From DATJKD01 sp963728295 (GTDB lineage Bacteria; Pseudomonadota; Gammaproteobacteria; Steroidobacterales; Steroidobacteraceae), in the NCBI GenBank assembly GCA_963728295.1, contig CAVSKB010000019.1:1116001-1180000 (forward strand): a stretch of 64,000 bases of DNA. The letters run 5' to 3'. The notes under the pieces were generated by a model that had not been told where the DNA came from, did not search any database, and was given only the letters and a program-made list of their open reading frames with translations. The stretch's first letter is position 1, and each line of letters starts with the position of its first letter. The position numbers and the translations under genes were made by a program. This document shows, piece by piece, positions 19,251-28,560 of this stretch.

Positions 19251-19774
19251 TAGCCGTCGAACCAGTCCGTCCAGGTCTTGCCCTGGTCCGAGGATTCCTG
19301 GAAATACTGACGCACGCGACCGTCCGGCATCCGCGTCCAGGTCCCGCGCAGCAGCGTCGCACGGCCGTCCTTGAGGTAATGCAGCGGCCCTTCGAGCACC
19401 ATCGCGCCGTCGACGAGCCCGCCGGTCATGGTGAGCACCGCGCCCGGACTCACCCACTGCTGCGTCCAGACCCGCGCCACCGGGTCGTAGAAGTTCACGC
19501 TCATGCCGGTGCTGCCGTCCGCGGACGTCCAGCGCTCGACCAGTGCGCAGCCGCGCTGCTCGATCTCGATCGAGTTGCGGCCGGCTTCCTCGCCCGAGGC
19601 CACCTTCACGATCCAGTTGCCCGCCCAGAAATCGAACTCGCGGTACGCACCGGATTCGCAGGGAGACGCGCGCTGCACCGGCGCAGGCGATGTTTCAGGA
19701 GTTGTCGGTGTCTGTGTCTGCGCCGCAACGGGAATCAGCGCTGCGACGAATTGCACCAATGATGCGACGCGCAT
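19235..19774 (-). CDS. Secreted DUF1579-like lipocalin-type protein
   Basis: 179 residues. Signal peptide MRVASLVQFVAALIPVAAQTQ, then REFDFWAGNWIVKV, a FDFWxGxW motif typical of DUF1579 and related calycin-like beta barrels. Later SVNFYDPVARVWTQQWV and QYFQESSDQGKTWTDWFDGYY complete the pattern. Likely periplasmic; ligand unknown. ATG 19774 follows AGGAGA; the in-frame codon at 19798 is upstream of that site. It lies between two related AraC genes and is convergent with the first, overlapping its 3' end by 16 nt. Confidence 0.7.
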   Translation of the reverse strand: MRVASLVQFVAALIPVAAQTQTPTTPETSPAPVQRASPCESGAYREFDFWAGNWIVKVASGEEAGRNSIEIEQRGCALVERWTSADGSTGMSVNFYDPVARVWTQQWVSPGAVLTMTGGLVDGAMVLEGPLHYLKDGRATLLRGTWTRMPDGRVRQYFQESSDQGKTWTDWFDGYYSRI

Positions 19775-19860
19775 GATGTTCTCCTGATTGATCCGCACAT
19801 TCGTGCGAGGCAGTGTGTCAGCGAGCGTGACGGAGTGGCCAGCAGGAAGCGAGGTGCGCG

Positions 19861-20391
19861 ATGTTTCACGGCTTGCGAAGTTCGGTCAGCCGGCGCGATC
19901 TCGCACGCGATCACGATTTCGCGTGGCTCGACGAGCAGCGTCACCAGTGCGTCGTGCGCTCGATCGCGGCGTGGCGTGCGCGGCAGGAAATCGCCGAGCA
20001 GTTCGATCAGGTTCGCCCCGGCACGCGGCGCGAGCTCGCGCGTCGGGTCGGCTGGGCCGTCGATTACATGCTTTCGGACCTCTCACGCGATCTGTCGCTG
20101 CCTGAGCTCGCCTCGGCCGCGCGACTCTCGCCGTATCACTTCCTGCGCGTCTTCAAGCAGGCCCACAGCGTCACGCCAGTGGCGTTCCTGCGGCGCCAGC
20201 GGCTCGAGCGCGCGATCGCGCTGCTCGACTCGACGGTGCTGCCGGTCGGTGAGGTCGCCGCGCGCGTCGGCCTGAGCCGGCTGGCGCTCTGGCGCGGCGT
20301 GCGCGCACTGCGCGGCGCACCGCCGCGCGAGCGCCGATGTCACAACCGCGCGATCAGTCGCAAAACCGTCAGAACTGATAGCCCACAGTGA
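19861..20391 (+). CDS. Truncated AraC-type regulator (DNA-binding half only)
   Basis: 176 residues. From residue about 22 it aligns with the last 150 residues of the AraC protein at 18294 (WLDEQ, RRELARRVGWAVDYMLSDLSR, LPELASAARLSPYHFLRVFKQ, VGEVAARVGLSRLALWRGVRALRG), but the N-terminal ligand domain is missing and the first 20 residues are unrelated. The last 24 residues after PPRER run into an outer-membrane-protein remnant on the other strand. It may still bind DNA without an effector, or be a decaying duplicate. No convincing ribosome-binding site is seen before 19861. Confidence 0.55.
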   Translation: MFHGLRSSVSRRDLARDHDFAWLDEQRHQCVVRSIAAWRARQEIAEQFDQVRPGTRRELARRVGWAVDYMLSDLSRDLSLPELASAARLSPYHFLRVFKQAHSVTPVAFLRRQRLERAIALLDSTVLPVGEVAARVGLSRLALWRGVRALRGAPPRERRCHNRAISRKTVRTDSPQ

Positions 20392-20470
20392 GCCCGTTAA
20401 GTCCTCGGCGGCATGTGTCGAAGTCGTTGCCGAAATAGACGCTCGGCATCGGTCGCTGCGTCAGGTCGAC
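20369..20470 (-). pseudogene. C-terminal remnant of an outer-membrane beta-barrel protein
   Basis: The minus strand encodes about 33 codons ending MPSVYFGNDFDTCRRG, LNGLTVGYQF and a stop. The alternating last strand with terminal Phe is the hallmark of TonB receptors and other outer-membrane barrels. No barrel gene lies upstream: the reading runs straight into the end of the TetR gene. The fragment looks like the last piece of a deleted receptor. Confidence 0.4.
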
Positions 20471-21054
20471 CGCAGCGTCGATACCGCGTCGCGCAGCATC
20501 CGTTTCTGTACCGCCGGGGCGATCACGCCCGGGCTCACGACTTCCGAAACGGCGATGCCAGCGACGGTCGCCATGATCCCGCGATAGGCCCGCACGAGAT
20601 TCACGTCGCGCGCGACCTCACCGGTGAGCTGCCCCTCGCGGAGCTCGCGCGTCCCAATGCGGAGCGCCTTCGACACGTGGCTGTGCAGGTACTCCTGCAT
20701 TTTCGGCGCGAGCGCCGCGCGCGCATAGAAGGCCAGCCGCACGACCCACTCGTCCCGCAGCGACTCACTCATCGGCAGCACGACGACGAATCGCCGCTCG
20801 ATTCGCTCGAGACCCGTGTAGCCGGCGACGATGTCGTGCTCGCGCGCCTCGTAGGCCGCCGTCACGTGCAGCAGCGCACCGAACAGCAGCTCCTCCTTGT
20901 CGGCGAAGTAGTGCTGCACCATGCCCTTCGAGCAGCCGTGCGCGGCTGCGACGTTGCGGAGGCTCAGTGTCTCGAGGCCCCGCGTGGCAATCCAGCGGGC
21001 GGCCTGTGCGGAGATCTCGCGGCGTTGTTGTTCAGAATCGACGACCTTCGGCAT
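20461..21054 (-). CDS. TetR family transcriptional regulator
   Basis: 197 residues. N-terminal HTH: WIATRGLETLSLRNVAAAHGCSKGMVQHYFADKEELL, close to the BetI-like subgroup; the remaining residues form the ligand-binding helical domain (VRAYRGIMATVAGIAVSEV). It lies 73 bp downstream of and in the same direction as the phosphotransferase/AttH-like pair, so it may be the last gene of that operon. It is the best local candidate to bind the palindrome duplicated upstream at 23554 and 23698. Confidence 0.8.
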   Translation of the reverse strand: MPKVVDSEQQRREISAQAARWIATRGLETLSLRNVAAAHGCSKGMVQHYFADKEELLFGALLHVTAAYEAREHDIVAGYTGLERIERRFVVVLPMSESLRDEWVVRLAFYARAALAPKMQEYLHSHVSKALRIGTRELREGQLTGEVARDVNLVRAYRGIMATVAGIAVSEVVSPGVIAPAVQKRMLRDAVSTLRST

Positions 21055-21127
21055 AACCCCTTACAGTGCCCCCGGCGGCGCCGATGTTGTTCGGCGGACG
21101 ATGCAGAGTTTCCCGCTCGGGCGCATC

Positions 21128-22099
21128 CTAGCCCCCGCCGGAGAGCTTGCGGTAGAAGCTTCGCCATCGGTCGGGGTACATGGTGTTCTGAAGCTCGCCG
21201 ATGCACGAGATTCCGTTGAACTGCCAGCTCGCCAGCGCCGACAGGTTGAAGAGCCCTGGGAATGCCAGCGACGAGTAGTGGTTGAGCGCCGAGCCGCTGG
21301 CTGTGAGCGTCCTGCCCGTCGCGTCCGTGCCGCGGATCTCGGCCGTGAGCGGCGTACCTCGCGCGTCGCGCGTGTAGGAGACGGTGCCCTGCGATATCGC
21401 CTGGTACTCACCGTTCCTGATCAGGTAACCGGTCACGATCGGTGCGTCCACGTCCTTCGATGTACCTTCGACCGGCGAGGCGTGATTCGAGACGACCAGA
21501 AACGCGTCCTTGCTCGAAGCCGTCGCGTGAAAATAGCCGATGTTCATGTCCCGGTTGTCGTCGCGACGTGCGCCCCACGAGCGGTCGCGGATCGACAGGC
21601 AATCGACGGCCATCTTCTCCCCGTTCACGACCAGCTCGCCCGTGATCCGCCCGCACTGGTCGATGCGTCCCCCGAACAGCTGCGTGTTGCCGATCGGTCG
21701 CGTCGCGATGTTGGCGCCGTGGATCGCCTCGAACCGCACATCGAGCGACAGTCGCGGGTGCGAGTAGCTCACGTCGAACTTCATCAGCGGCTCGAGCGAC
21801 GTGATCCTGACGCCCTGCGGCAGCGAGAGCGTCGTGCCGTCGATCATCGCTTCGGCCTTCGGACACGGCAGGTGCCAGGCGTAGTCGCAATGCACGATCG
21901 TCCACGGATCCGAGCCGCGGTGATCCCACGCGAGCACGCCGCCGCCTGCAATCCCGAGGTTCGGCCGGAACCACGGATACACGTAGACCATCAGCTTCCG
22001 GTCCGGGATGAAGAACGAGAACCACCAGGACTCGTAGGCCCATGGATCGTCTCCGGCCGGGTGGAACATCGAATCGTGCTCGTGGAGAACGCCGCTCAT
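21128..22099 (-). CDS. AttH/CrtC-like (DUF7065/DUF7064-type) protein
   Basis: 323 residues, tryptophan-rich: WAYESWWFSFFIPDRKLMVYVYPWFRPN, WDHRGSDPW, HCDYAWHLPCP, and later DRSWGARRDDNRDMNIGYFH. These fit the double-lipocalin-like fold seen in hydroxyneurosporene synthase (CrtC) and AttH proteins. Such genes often sit in terpenoid, steroid or aromatic catabolic clusters; the reaction is not known. The ATG overlaps the stop of the upstream phosphotransferase by 4 nt (ATGA), so they are translated together. Confidence 0.65.
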   Translation of the reverse strand: MSGVLHEHDSMFHPAGDDPWAYESWWFSFFIPDRKLMVYVYPWFRPNLGIAGGGVLAWDHRGSDPWTIVHCDYAWHLPCPKAEAMIDGTTLSLPQGVRITSLEPLMKFDVSYSHPRLSLDVRFEAIHGANIATRPIGNTQLFGGRIDQCGRITGELVVNGEKMAVDCLSIRDRSWGARRDDNRDMNIGYFHATASSKDAFLVVSNHASPVEGTSKDVDAPIVTGYLIRNGEYQAISQGTVSYTRDARGTPLTAEIRGTDATGRTLTASGSALNHYSSLAFPGLFNLSALASWQFNGISCIGELQNTMYPDRWRSFYRKLSGGG

Positions 22100-23487
22100 T
22101 GGCCCACCCGTCCCCTGTACTCGAGCTCACGCTCGTACATCGGTCCCAGCATTTCCTTGAGCAAGACGTGCTGCAGCGACAGCTTCTTCAGCAGCCACCG
22201 GAGAATCGTCGCGCGCTGTTCGTCGGTGGAAGTGCGGAGCGCCTCGGCGAGCGCGGCACGGCCTGCCTCGACGGAGGCGACCTCGCCGCCGAGCACGGTC
22301 TGCAGCGCCTCGAGTTCCTCCCGGCGCACGCGGTCGGTGCCGTAGTCCGCGAGATTCCGCAGATACGACAGCAGCCCTGCGACGCCGTCCAGCTTCGCCT
22401 GCAGATATGGCTCGGCCACGGCGGGTTTGACCTGTTCGGTAAGCAGAGCGGCCCCGTACCCGTACAGGTCGCGCGTTACGCCCGGCACGGCCGCGATCGC
22501 CGGCACCGGCGGCAAGGCCTGGCCCGACAACCGCGCGAGCAGCTTCGCGATCGCGAACAGGTTGACCTGCATGAACTTGACGAAGATCGGCACGTCGAGC
22601 GCGGTGGAGATCTTCGCGAGACCCATCGACATCCCGATGCACCAGCGCGTAAGCATCAGCACGATGCAGTAGTCGAGCTCGTCCGGGTCGACCTTCCTGC
22701 CCGAAAGCCTCGCGTAGGTGTCGACGTGCTGCTTGAGGTCGCCGAACGGCACGCCGAGCGTGCGCGCGATGATCGCGGCCAGGTCCTCGAGCGGGTGTCC
22801 CGCGTGAACGAGCTCCCAGTCGATCAGCGCCTTGAGCGACGACCCCTCGAACATGAAGTTGCCCGGCCCGATGTCGCCGTGCACCAGCACCGGCGCCTGG
22901 TCGCCGCCCAGCGCCCGACGATACAGCCAGTCGAGCGCAAACGTGATGACCGGCTCCGGGTGCGGGACGTGCTTGCGGAACAGCTCACCCCAGAACTGGA
23001 TGTCCTCGCGCAGCGCCTCGCAGACCGTGCGAGGCGTCGCGACGCCGAAAACCTTCTGCACGTCGATCGGCGTGCGATGCAGCAGCGCAAGTTGGGCCAG
23101 CAGCTCGACCTGAAGTGCCGCGGCCTGCGTCGTATCCGTGACGCTGAAGAAATTGGACGTGCCCGCAACCTTCTCCATCAGCACGGCCTCATGCGCCGCG
23201 TTGAAGCCGAAGATCTCCGGGATCCGAACCTTCGTCCCCTTCAGGGACTCAAGCGTCGACACTTCGCGCTGCAGCGTGAAGATCGTGCCGGACAGCGGCC
23301 CGGACCCGGTGTCGACCCGTAGGAACGCCTCTTCGCGCCGCGCGCCTGGCGCGAGCTTGAGAGCAAAACTCTGCCGCGACGCGCCTCCGGTGATCCGCTC
23401 ACAGGAGATGACTTGACCTCCAAGCACGCCCGCCACCCACGACAGCAGGTCCGGCTTCAAGCCGCTGGCGCCGGGATCGTTCGACAT
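22096..23487 (-). CDS. Phosphotransferase (APH/ACAD10-like kinase fold) family protein
   Basis: 463 residues with the aminoglycoside-phosphotransferase fold: ITGGASRQSFALKL (glycine-rich loop), VLVHGDIGPGNFMFE (catalytic HGDxxxxN) and LIDWELVHAGHPLEDLA (metal-binding DWE). Relatives fused to or encoded near acyl-CoA dehydrogenases phosphorylate hydroxyacyl groups; here a small hydroxylated metabolite is a reasonable inference. ATG 23487 has AAGGAG upstream and is preferred to 23595. A palindrome-like operator is located about 70 bp upstream. Confidence 0.75.
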   Translation of the reverse strand: MSNDPGASGLKPDLLSWVAGVLGGQVISCERITGGASRQSFALKLAPGARREEAFLRVDTGSGPLSGTIFTLQREVSTLESLKGTKVRIPEIFGFNAAHEAVLMEKVAGTSNFFSVTDTTQAAALQVELLAQLALLHRTPIDVQKVFGVATPRTVCEALREDIQFWGELFRKHVPHPEPVITFALDWLYRRALGGDQAPVLVHGDIGPGNFMFEGSSLKALIDWELVHAGHPLEDLAAIIARTLGVPFGDLKQHVDTYARLSGRKVDPDELDYCIVLMLTRWCIGMSMGLAKISTALDVPIFVKFMQVNLFAIAKLLARLSGQALPPVPAIAAVPGVTRDLYGYGAALLTEQVKPAVAEPYLQAKLDGVAGLLSYLRNLADYGTDRVRREELEALQTVLGGEVASVEAGRAALAEALRTSTDEQRATILRWLLKKLSLQHVLLKEMLGPMYERELEYRGRVGQ

Positions 23488-23553
23488 CGTTGGTGCTCCT
23501 TCCGTCCCCGACGGTCCAGAGATCGGCGCGCCGATCGCGTCGCGGTAACCTAT

Positions 23554-23573
23554 CACAATCCGTATGGCTTGCA
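23554..23573. promoter_or_regulatory. Imperfect copy of the TGCAAGCCA/TGGCTTGCA operator (phosphotransferase side)
   Basis: The right arm TGGCTTGCA is perfect; the left arm matches 5 of 9. It is centred 144 bp from the perfect copy at 23698-23717 and 77 bp before the phosphotransferase ATG. Confidence 0.45.
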
Positions 23574-23697
23574 ATAACCCCGCCCGGAACCGCACTAGTC
23601 TCCCGATAAACAGCAGTATTCTGGCGCCAAAGTCTGCCTTTGTTGTCGAGCCGCAAGGATTGACGTCGATTTGCGGTGGCGGTAGTCTCGCTCGCTA

Positions 23698-23717
23698 TGC
23701 AAGCCAGTTGGCTTGCA
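23698..23717. promoter_or_regulatory. Perfect 9+9 palindromic operator upstream of SDR gene
   Basis: TGCAAGCCA-GT-TGGCTTGCA: two perfect 9-bp arms with a 2-bp centre, in the intergenic region between divergent operons. The TetR gene of the leftward unit is the likely regulator (inference). An in-frame TTG at 23713 lies inside the palindrome, which argues that translation of the SDR begins downstream. Confidence 0.65.
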
Positions 23718-23736
23718 AACAGACGAGGCCGGGAAC

Positions 23737-24500
23737 TTGTCCAGACGGTTTCAAGGCAGGCAAGCGCTCGTCACCGGGGCCACGCAGGGCCTCGGTCTCG
23801 AGGTCGCGCGCTTGCTGCACTCCGAGGGCGCCGCCGTGATCCTGACCGGCCGGGACGACGCCCGAGCCGCGTGCCGCGCTCCAGGGGATCGAAGGCTGCG
23901 AGTACTGGCATCTCGACGTGCGCGAGGAGGCCGACTGGAATCAGACCGCGGAGCGCCTACGCACCGAGCGGCAGCCGCTCGACGTGCTGGTCAACAACGC
24001 CGCGATCGTGCGCTACGAATCGCTGCTCGAAAGTTCGACGGCGAGCTTCCGGGAGGTCATGGAGACCAACCTGATGGGCGTCTTCTTCGGCATGCGGGCG
24101 CTGATCCCGCTGATGGTGCGCGGTGCCAGCATCGTCAACATCTCGTCCTGCTCCGGTCTCGAGGGCATCAACGGAGCCTCCAGCTACGTCGCGTCGAAGT
24201 GGGCGGTCACGGGATTGACCAAGGCCGCGGCGCTCGAGCTCGGCCGCCGTGGCATCCGCGTGAACTCCGTGCACCCGCGCTCGATCGCGACCGAGATGAT
24301 CGCCGACAAGATGACCGAGGCCGGCGACGAGGCGCTCTTCGGCCGCCAGGCCATCCCGCGGGTCGGGCTGCGCGAGCGAAGTCGCCGCGATGGTCGCGTT
24401 CCTCGCCTCGTCCGAGAGCAGTTACTGCACCGGCGGGACGTACCTGGTCGACGGCGGCTACATGGCGGGCCAGGTCATACCCACGTTGCCGATGTCCTGA
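23737..24500 (+). CDS. Short-chain dehydrogenase/reductase (SDR), two frameshifts
   Basis: About 253 residues from three frame segments joined near 23877 and 24374. Cofactor motif VTGATQGLGLEVARLL, NNAAIVRYES, the catalytic SSCSG...YVASK pair, and the C-terminal TGGTYLVDGGYMAGQ typical of classical SDRs. No ATG is available: TTG 23737 (with GAGGCCGG upstream) is chosen over TTG 23713, which falls inside an operator. Stop 24498-24500, 14 bp before the isomerase-like gene. NAD(P)-dependent oxidation of a hydroxyl is expected; substrate unknown. Confidence 0.75.
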
Positions 24501-24514
24501 GGAGTGCAGGCTCG

Positions 24515-25351
24515 ATGACTCAGCGCAGCTCTGACCCGTATCTCGTCCTCTGCTCGGCCACGATTTTCGATCGGTCGCTGGAGGACAAGATCGAGGCCGC
24601 CGCCGGCGGCGGTTTCAAGGGCGTCACGTTCTGGCCGCACGATTGCGCCGGCGCGAAGGCGCGCGGACTCAACGACGGCGCGATCCGCCGGTTGCTCGAC
24701 GACAACGGTGTGGCCGTGGACGGTGTCGACTGCCTGCTCGACTGGCTGCCGGGCGACCAGGTTCCGGACATGCCGGTGTTCCGCGCCACCGAGGACGATC
24801 TCTACGCTGTGGTCGAAGCGGTCGGCGGCGCGAGGTTCATCACCGTCGCGCAGGCCTTCGGCCAGGCCGTCGACGTCGCACGGGCCACGGAGCTCTTCGC
24901 CGGGATCTGCGAACGCGCCGCGCGCCGCAAGCTCCTCGTCACGCTCGAGCCCGTGGCCTGGGCCGGCATCGGCAGTCACGCAGTCGCAAGAGCGATCGTC
25001 GAGGGCTCGAAGGCGCCGAACGCGCGCATTGCGTTCGATGCGTGGGCGTTTTTCCGCGGCGGGAGCCGCATCGAGGACCTGCGGGCGACGCCCGGTGCCC
25101 TGATGGACAACGTCCAGCTCAACGACGGTCCGGTCAAGGCCTGGCCGGACCTGTTCGCGGAAGCGTCGGACCGGTTGTTGCCGGGCGACGGCGAGTTGCC
25201 CGTCGCCGAGACGATCGCCGCGATGCGGGCGAGCGGCTACGCGGGCCGCTGGGCGATCGAAGCGCCTTCCTCGAGGTGGAGAGATCTTTCAGCGAAGGAA
25301 ATCGGCAGGCAATGCGGCGCGGCGATGCGCCGCTCGCTCGCCGTCCAGTGA
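24515..25351 (+). CDS. Sugar phosphate isomerase/epimerase-like TIM-barrel protein
   Basis: 278 residues of the xylose-isomerase-like TIM barrel (AP endonuclease 2) family: GGGFKGVTFWPHD, VTLEPVAWAG, ARIAFDAWAFFRGG, VQLNDGP and RWAIEAPSS supply the metal-binding Glu/Asp positions in the usual order. Members are isomerases, epimerases or dehydratases for sugars, inositols and ketoacids. GGAG upstream of ATG 24515. It is the middle gene of SDR-isomerase-TonB receptor. Confidence 0.75.
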   Translation: MTQRSSDPYLVLCSATIFDRSLEDKIEAAAGGGFKGVTFWPHDCAGAKARGLNDGAIRRLLDDNGVAVDGVDCLLDWLPGDQVPDMPVFRATEDDLYAVVEAVGGARFITVAQAFGQAVDVARATELFAGICERAARRKLLVTLEPVAWAGIGSHAVARAIVEGSKAPNARIAFDAWAFFRGGSRIEDLRATPGALMDNVQLNDGPVKAWPDLFAEASDRLLPGDGELPVAETIAAMRASGYAGRWAIEAPSSRWRDLSAKEIGRQCGAAMRRSLAVQ

Positions 25352-25374
25352 GCACTTTCAGGGGGAAATACTCG

Positions 25375-27676
25375 ATGATCCGCAAGACAAAGTCCGGATA
25401 CGCCATCCCCAGGGCCGTACGAATCGCGCTGCTGGGCAGCGCCTGCGTACCGTTCGCCGGCCCCGCGCTGGCGCAGGACGCGGCGCCCGCGCTCGAGGAA
25501 GTGATCGTCACCGCGCAGAAGCGCGAGCAGCGACTGCAGGACGTGCCGACGACGGTCAGCGTGCTGTCGGGCGAGGCGCTCGATGCGGCGCAGATCACCG
25601 AGGTCAACCAGCTCTCGACGCTGTCGCCGAGCATCTTCATCAATTCGGACCAGACCGGCCGCAACTCGAAGGTCAAGATCCGGGGCGTGGGTCCGGACGA
25701 GCAGTCGACGCTGCGGCCCGCGGTCGGGTTCTTCTACAACGACATCCCGCTGCTCAACCAGCTGCAGGGGGGACTGTCCGTCGCGTCCGATCTGGATCTC
25801 GGCGATCTCGACCGAGTCGAGGTGCTGCAGGGACCGCAGTCCACGCTGTTCGGCGAATCCGTCTCGGGCGGCGCGATCGCGTTCTACAACCGCCGGCCGA
25901 GCGGCGAAGACCCCTTCAACGGCAAGGTGTCGATCGTGGCCGGCGACCACGACCTGCAGCAGATCCGCGGCAGCATCGGCGGACCGCTCGGCGAGAAGTT
26001 CGCGTTCCGCGCCGCCGCGCATCACAACGAGTACCAGGACCAGGTCGTCAACACGGTCGACGGCTCGCGACGCAAGCTCGAGGGCGAGGGCTACTCGGCG
26101 CAGTTGCTGTTCGAGCCGACCGACTATCTGCGCTTCATCCTCGAGTTCAACCACCGCGAGAGCCGGCAGGACGGCGGCGCGAACGACGGCATGGATGCGA
26201 TCTCCTACGGTGCGGGCACGATCGCCGCCGCCGCTGCGCAGGGCATCACGCTCACGCCGCAGGACCCGTTCGACCGCAAGGTGCAGATGGTGTTTCCGTT
26301 CCACGAGGAGCTCGTGAACGAGCTCACCTCGCTGCATGTGAACTGGGACATCAACGACCAGTGGAGCCTGACGTCGGTCACGGGCTACCAGGACAACCAG
26401 GACCATTACGGCGGCGACGAGCCGATCGCCGGCGGCTACAACGCGAGCAACGGCGTGATCGTCGGCTTCTTCGCGACCGGTGAGCAGCGGATCCATTACA
26501 CGACCGAGGAGCTGCGGCTCAACTTCGCGGGCGACAGGCTCGACTCGATGTTCGGCGTCTTCTACGGCGACTACCAGGCGCCGCTCTCGCGCGGCGACTT
26601 CGGCTCCGTGTTTCCGGGCTTCATTTTCCCGCTGGCGCAGTACGTCACGGTCGACAAGCAGACGTGGTCAGTCTTCAACCACAACTCGTGGCGGTTCAGC
26701 GGACGACTGGGAGCTCGTGTTCGGCGCGCGCTACACTGGAGGAGTCGGACGATGGCCAGAACGGCCTCGTGTTTGGTGTCGGCGCATATTCCGGTGCAGC
26801 CGCTCGACACCAGCCTCTTCCCACAGGTGAGCTCGGACGAGGACGCCTGGGGCGGCACGCTCAAGCTGCTGCGGGACCTGAACGACCAGGTCACGGTGTA
26901 CGCCGGCATCGACCGTGGCTTCCGCCTGGGCGGCATCAACAATCTCGGCCAGCCGAACTACGACACCGAGATCGCTCTCAACTACGAGATCGGGCTCAAG
27001 GGACTGTTCCTCGACAACACGCTGCGCCTGAACGCGAGCGTGTTTCTCACCGACTACGACGGTTACCAGGTCGTGCAATACAACTCCGAGGCTTTCACGT
27101 TCATCGTGCAGAACGCGGACGTGATCGGCCAGGGCGTGGAGCTCGACGCGCAGTGGGCACCGACCAGCGGTCTCGAGCTTGGCGCGAGCGTCGCATGGAA
27201 CGACACGTACTACGACAGTTTCCTCGGGGCGCCGTGCGACAGCTATCAGCTCGCGATTCGGCACGTGCCCGAACGATCCCGTCGCCGGCGCCCAGGACCT
27301 GACCGACGAGCAGCTGTCCGCCGCTCCGAAATGGGTCGGCAACCTGAACGCTCAGTACACCGCCGGGCTCGGCTCCACCTCGCTCGAATGGTTCATGCGC
27401 GGCGAGTACGTCGTACCGCGGGCTCGAGCCTGTCGCACCCGGTCGGCGATGGCGGCGATCCGATGCAGGAGATCGGCTCGTACGGTCTCGTCAACGCGAG
27501 CCTGGGCATTTCGTCGGACGCGGGGCTGGGACATCACGCTGTGGGGCAAAAACCTCACCGACAAGGACTACTTCACGAACATCTCGCGAGCGCCGGTGGG
27601 CTCGGAGCCCGACTACGTGACCGCCCGCATCGGGATGGAGCGAAGCTACGGCGTCAATCTCTCGTACAGCTTCTGA
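25375..27676 (+). pseudogene. TonB-dependent receptor, about 766 aa, six frame changes
   Basis: Signal peptide (CVPFAGPALA), TonB-box-like ALEEVIVTAQKRE, plug (VEVLQGPQSTLFGESVSGGAIAFY) and barrel are intact to about 26700. Then the reading frame changes near 26702, 26740, 26800, 27260, 27420 and 27525; reading across them recovers DDWELVFGARYT, LTDEQLSAAPKWVGNLNAQYT, DITLWGKNLTDKDYF and the terminal VNLSYSF. Three of the six lie within 100 bp. The barrel ending is complete, so the gene could be functional if the indels are assembly errors. It lies 23 bp after the isomerase gene. Confidence 0.75.
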
Positions 27677-27705
27677 TCCGCGAGACGAGCCGTATCGTAG
27701 TCACG

Positions 27706-28521
27706 TCAGCGCACGCGATTCATCAACGTCCCGATGGGTTCGATGGTGATTTCGATCTCATCTCCGGCAGCGAGGGTGAAATCCCCCTCCGGTACGATCC
27801 CGGTGCCGGTTAGGAGGTAGCAGCCATTCGGGAAGGAGCACTCCCGGAATAGGAAGCCCACGAGCTCCTCCGGGCTGCGCCTCATCTGCGACAGCCGGGC
27901 CGAGCCACGATAGACGTCAGTTCCGAGTCGCGCGACCCGCAGGGCGATCTCCGTCGACGGCGCCAGGCGTTCTTCCGAAATCAGCAGGCAGGGCCCCAGC
28001 GCACAACCGCCGTCGTAGATCTTGGCCTGCGGCAGATACAGAGGATTGGCGCCCTCGATGCTTCTCGAGCTCATGTCGTTGCCGATCGTATAGCCGAAGA
28101 TGAGCCCCTCGCGATTGACCGCCAGCGTCAGCTCGGCCTCCGGCACGTTCCACGGAGAATCCGCGCGGATCCGCACCTCATCGCCGTGGCCGACGACGCG
28201 ATGCGGTGTCGCCTTGAAGAAAAGCTCGGGTCGCTCGGCCTGATAGACGCGGTCGTAAACGTCCGCCTCACGCGCCGACTCCTCCATGCGAGCCTCGCGG
28301 CTGCGGTAGTACGTGACGCCCGCGGCCCAGACTTCCTGACCCTCGAGCGGCGGATGCAGATTTCCGGCGACGCGTGCGTCGCCGACTTCCTCGAGGCGTG
28401 AGCGCAGCCACGCGACGGGCTCGCTCGCGCGGAAGAGCGCGTCGAAGGAGAAGTCGCGTGCGCGATACCAGCGCTGCTCCGCCAGCACCAGGATCCCCGA
28501 CGGCGTCTGATAGACCTTCAC
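27706..28521 (-). CDS. Fumarylacetoacetate hydrolase family protein, 2-keto-3-deoxy-sugar-acid type
   Basis: 271 residues. FAH-fold motifs: WAAGVTYYRSREARMEES, ERPELFFKATPHRVVG (with the catalytic-region Glu/Asp series NVPEAELTLAVN), GYTIGNDMSSRSIEGANP and LYLPQAKIYDGGCALGP, which resemble 2-keto-3-deoxy-D-arabinonate dehydratase and diketo-deoxy-sugar-acid hydrolases more than fumarylacetoacetase itself. It would turn a 2-keto-3-deoxy pentonate into 2-oxoglutarate semialdehyde, or hydrolyse a diketo acid. It is the last gene of a four-gene leftward unit whose promoter region carries CTAACATGTTAG-like operators. Family firm, reaction inferred. Confidence 0.75.
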   Translation of the reverse strand: MKVYQTPSGILVLAEQRWYRARDFSFDALFRASEPVAWLRSRLEEVGDARVAGNLHPPLEGQEVWAAGVTYYRSREARMEESAREADVYDRVYQAERPELFFKATPHRVVGHGDEVRIRADSPWNVPEAELTLAVNREGLIFGYTIGNDMSSRSIEGANPLYLPQAKIYDGGCALGPCLLISEERLAPSTEIALRVARLGTDVYRGSARLSQMRRSPEELVGFLFRECSFPNGCYLLTGTGIVPEGDFTLAAGDEIEITIEPIGTLMNRVR

Positions 28522-28560
28522 GCTGGATCAGAACCGGGGTGCGACCCTGTTTCGGGCATA

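Noticed and set aside
22042..23322. A 426-codon plus-strand frame opposite the phosphotransferase and AttH-like genes.
   Set aside because: Mirror reading of GC-rich coding DNA; the minus-strand genes have clear motifs.
24643..27813. A 1056-codon plus-strand frame running through the isomerase gene into the TonB receptor.
   Set aside because: The first 240 codons are a shadow of the isomerase; the receptor starts at the ATG at 25375.
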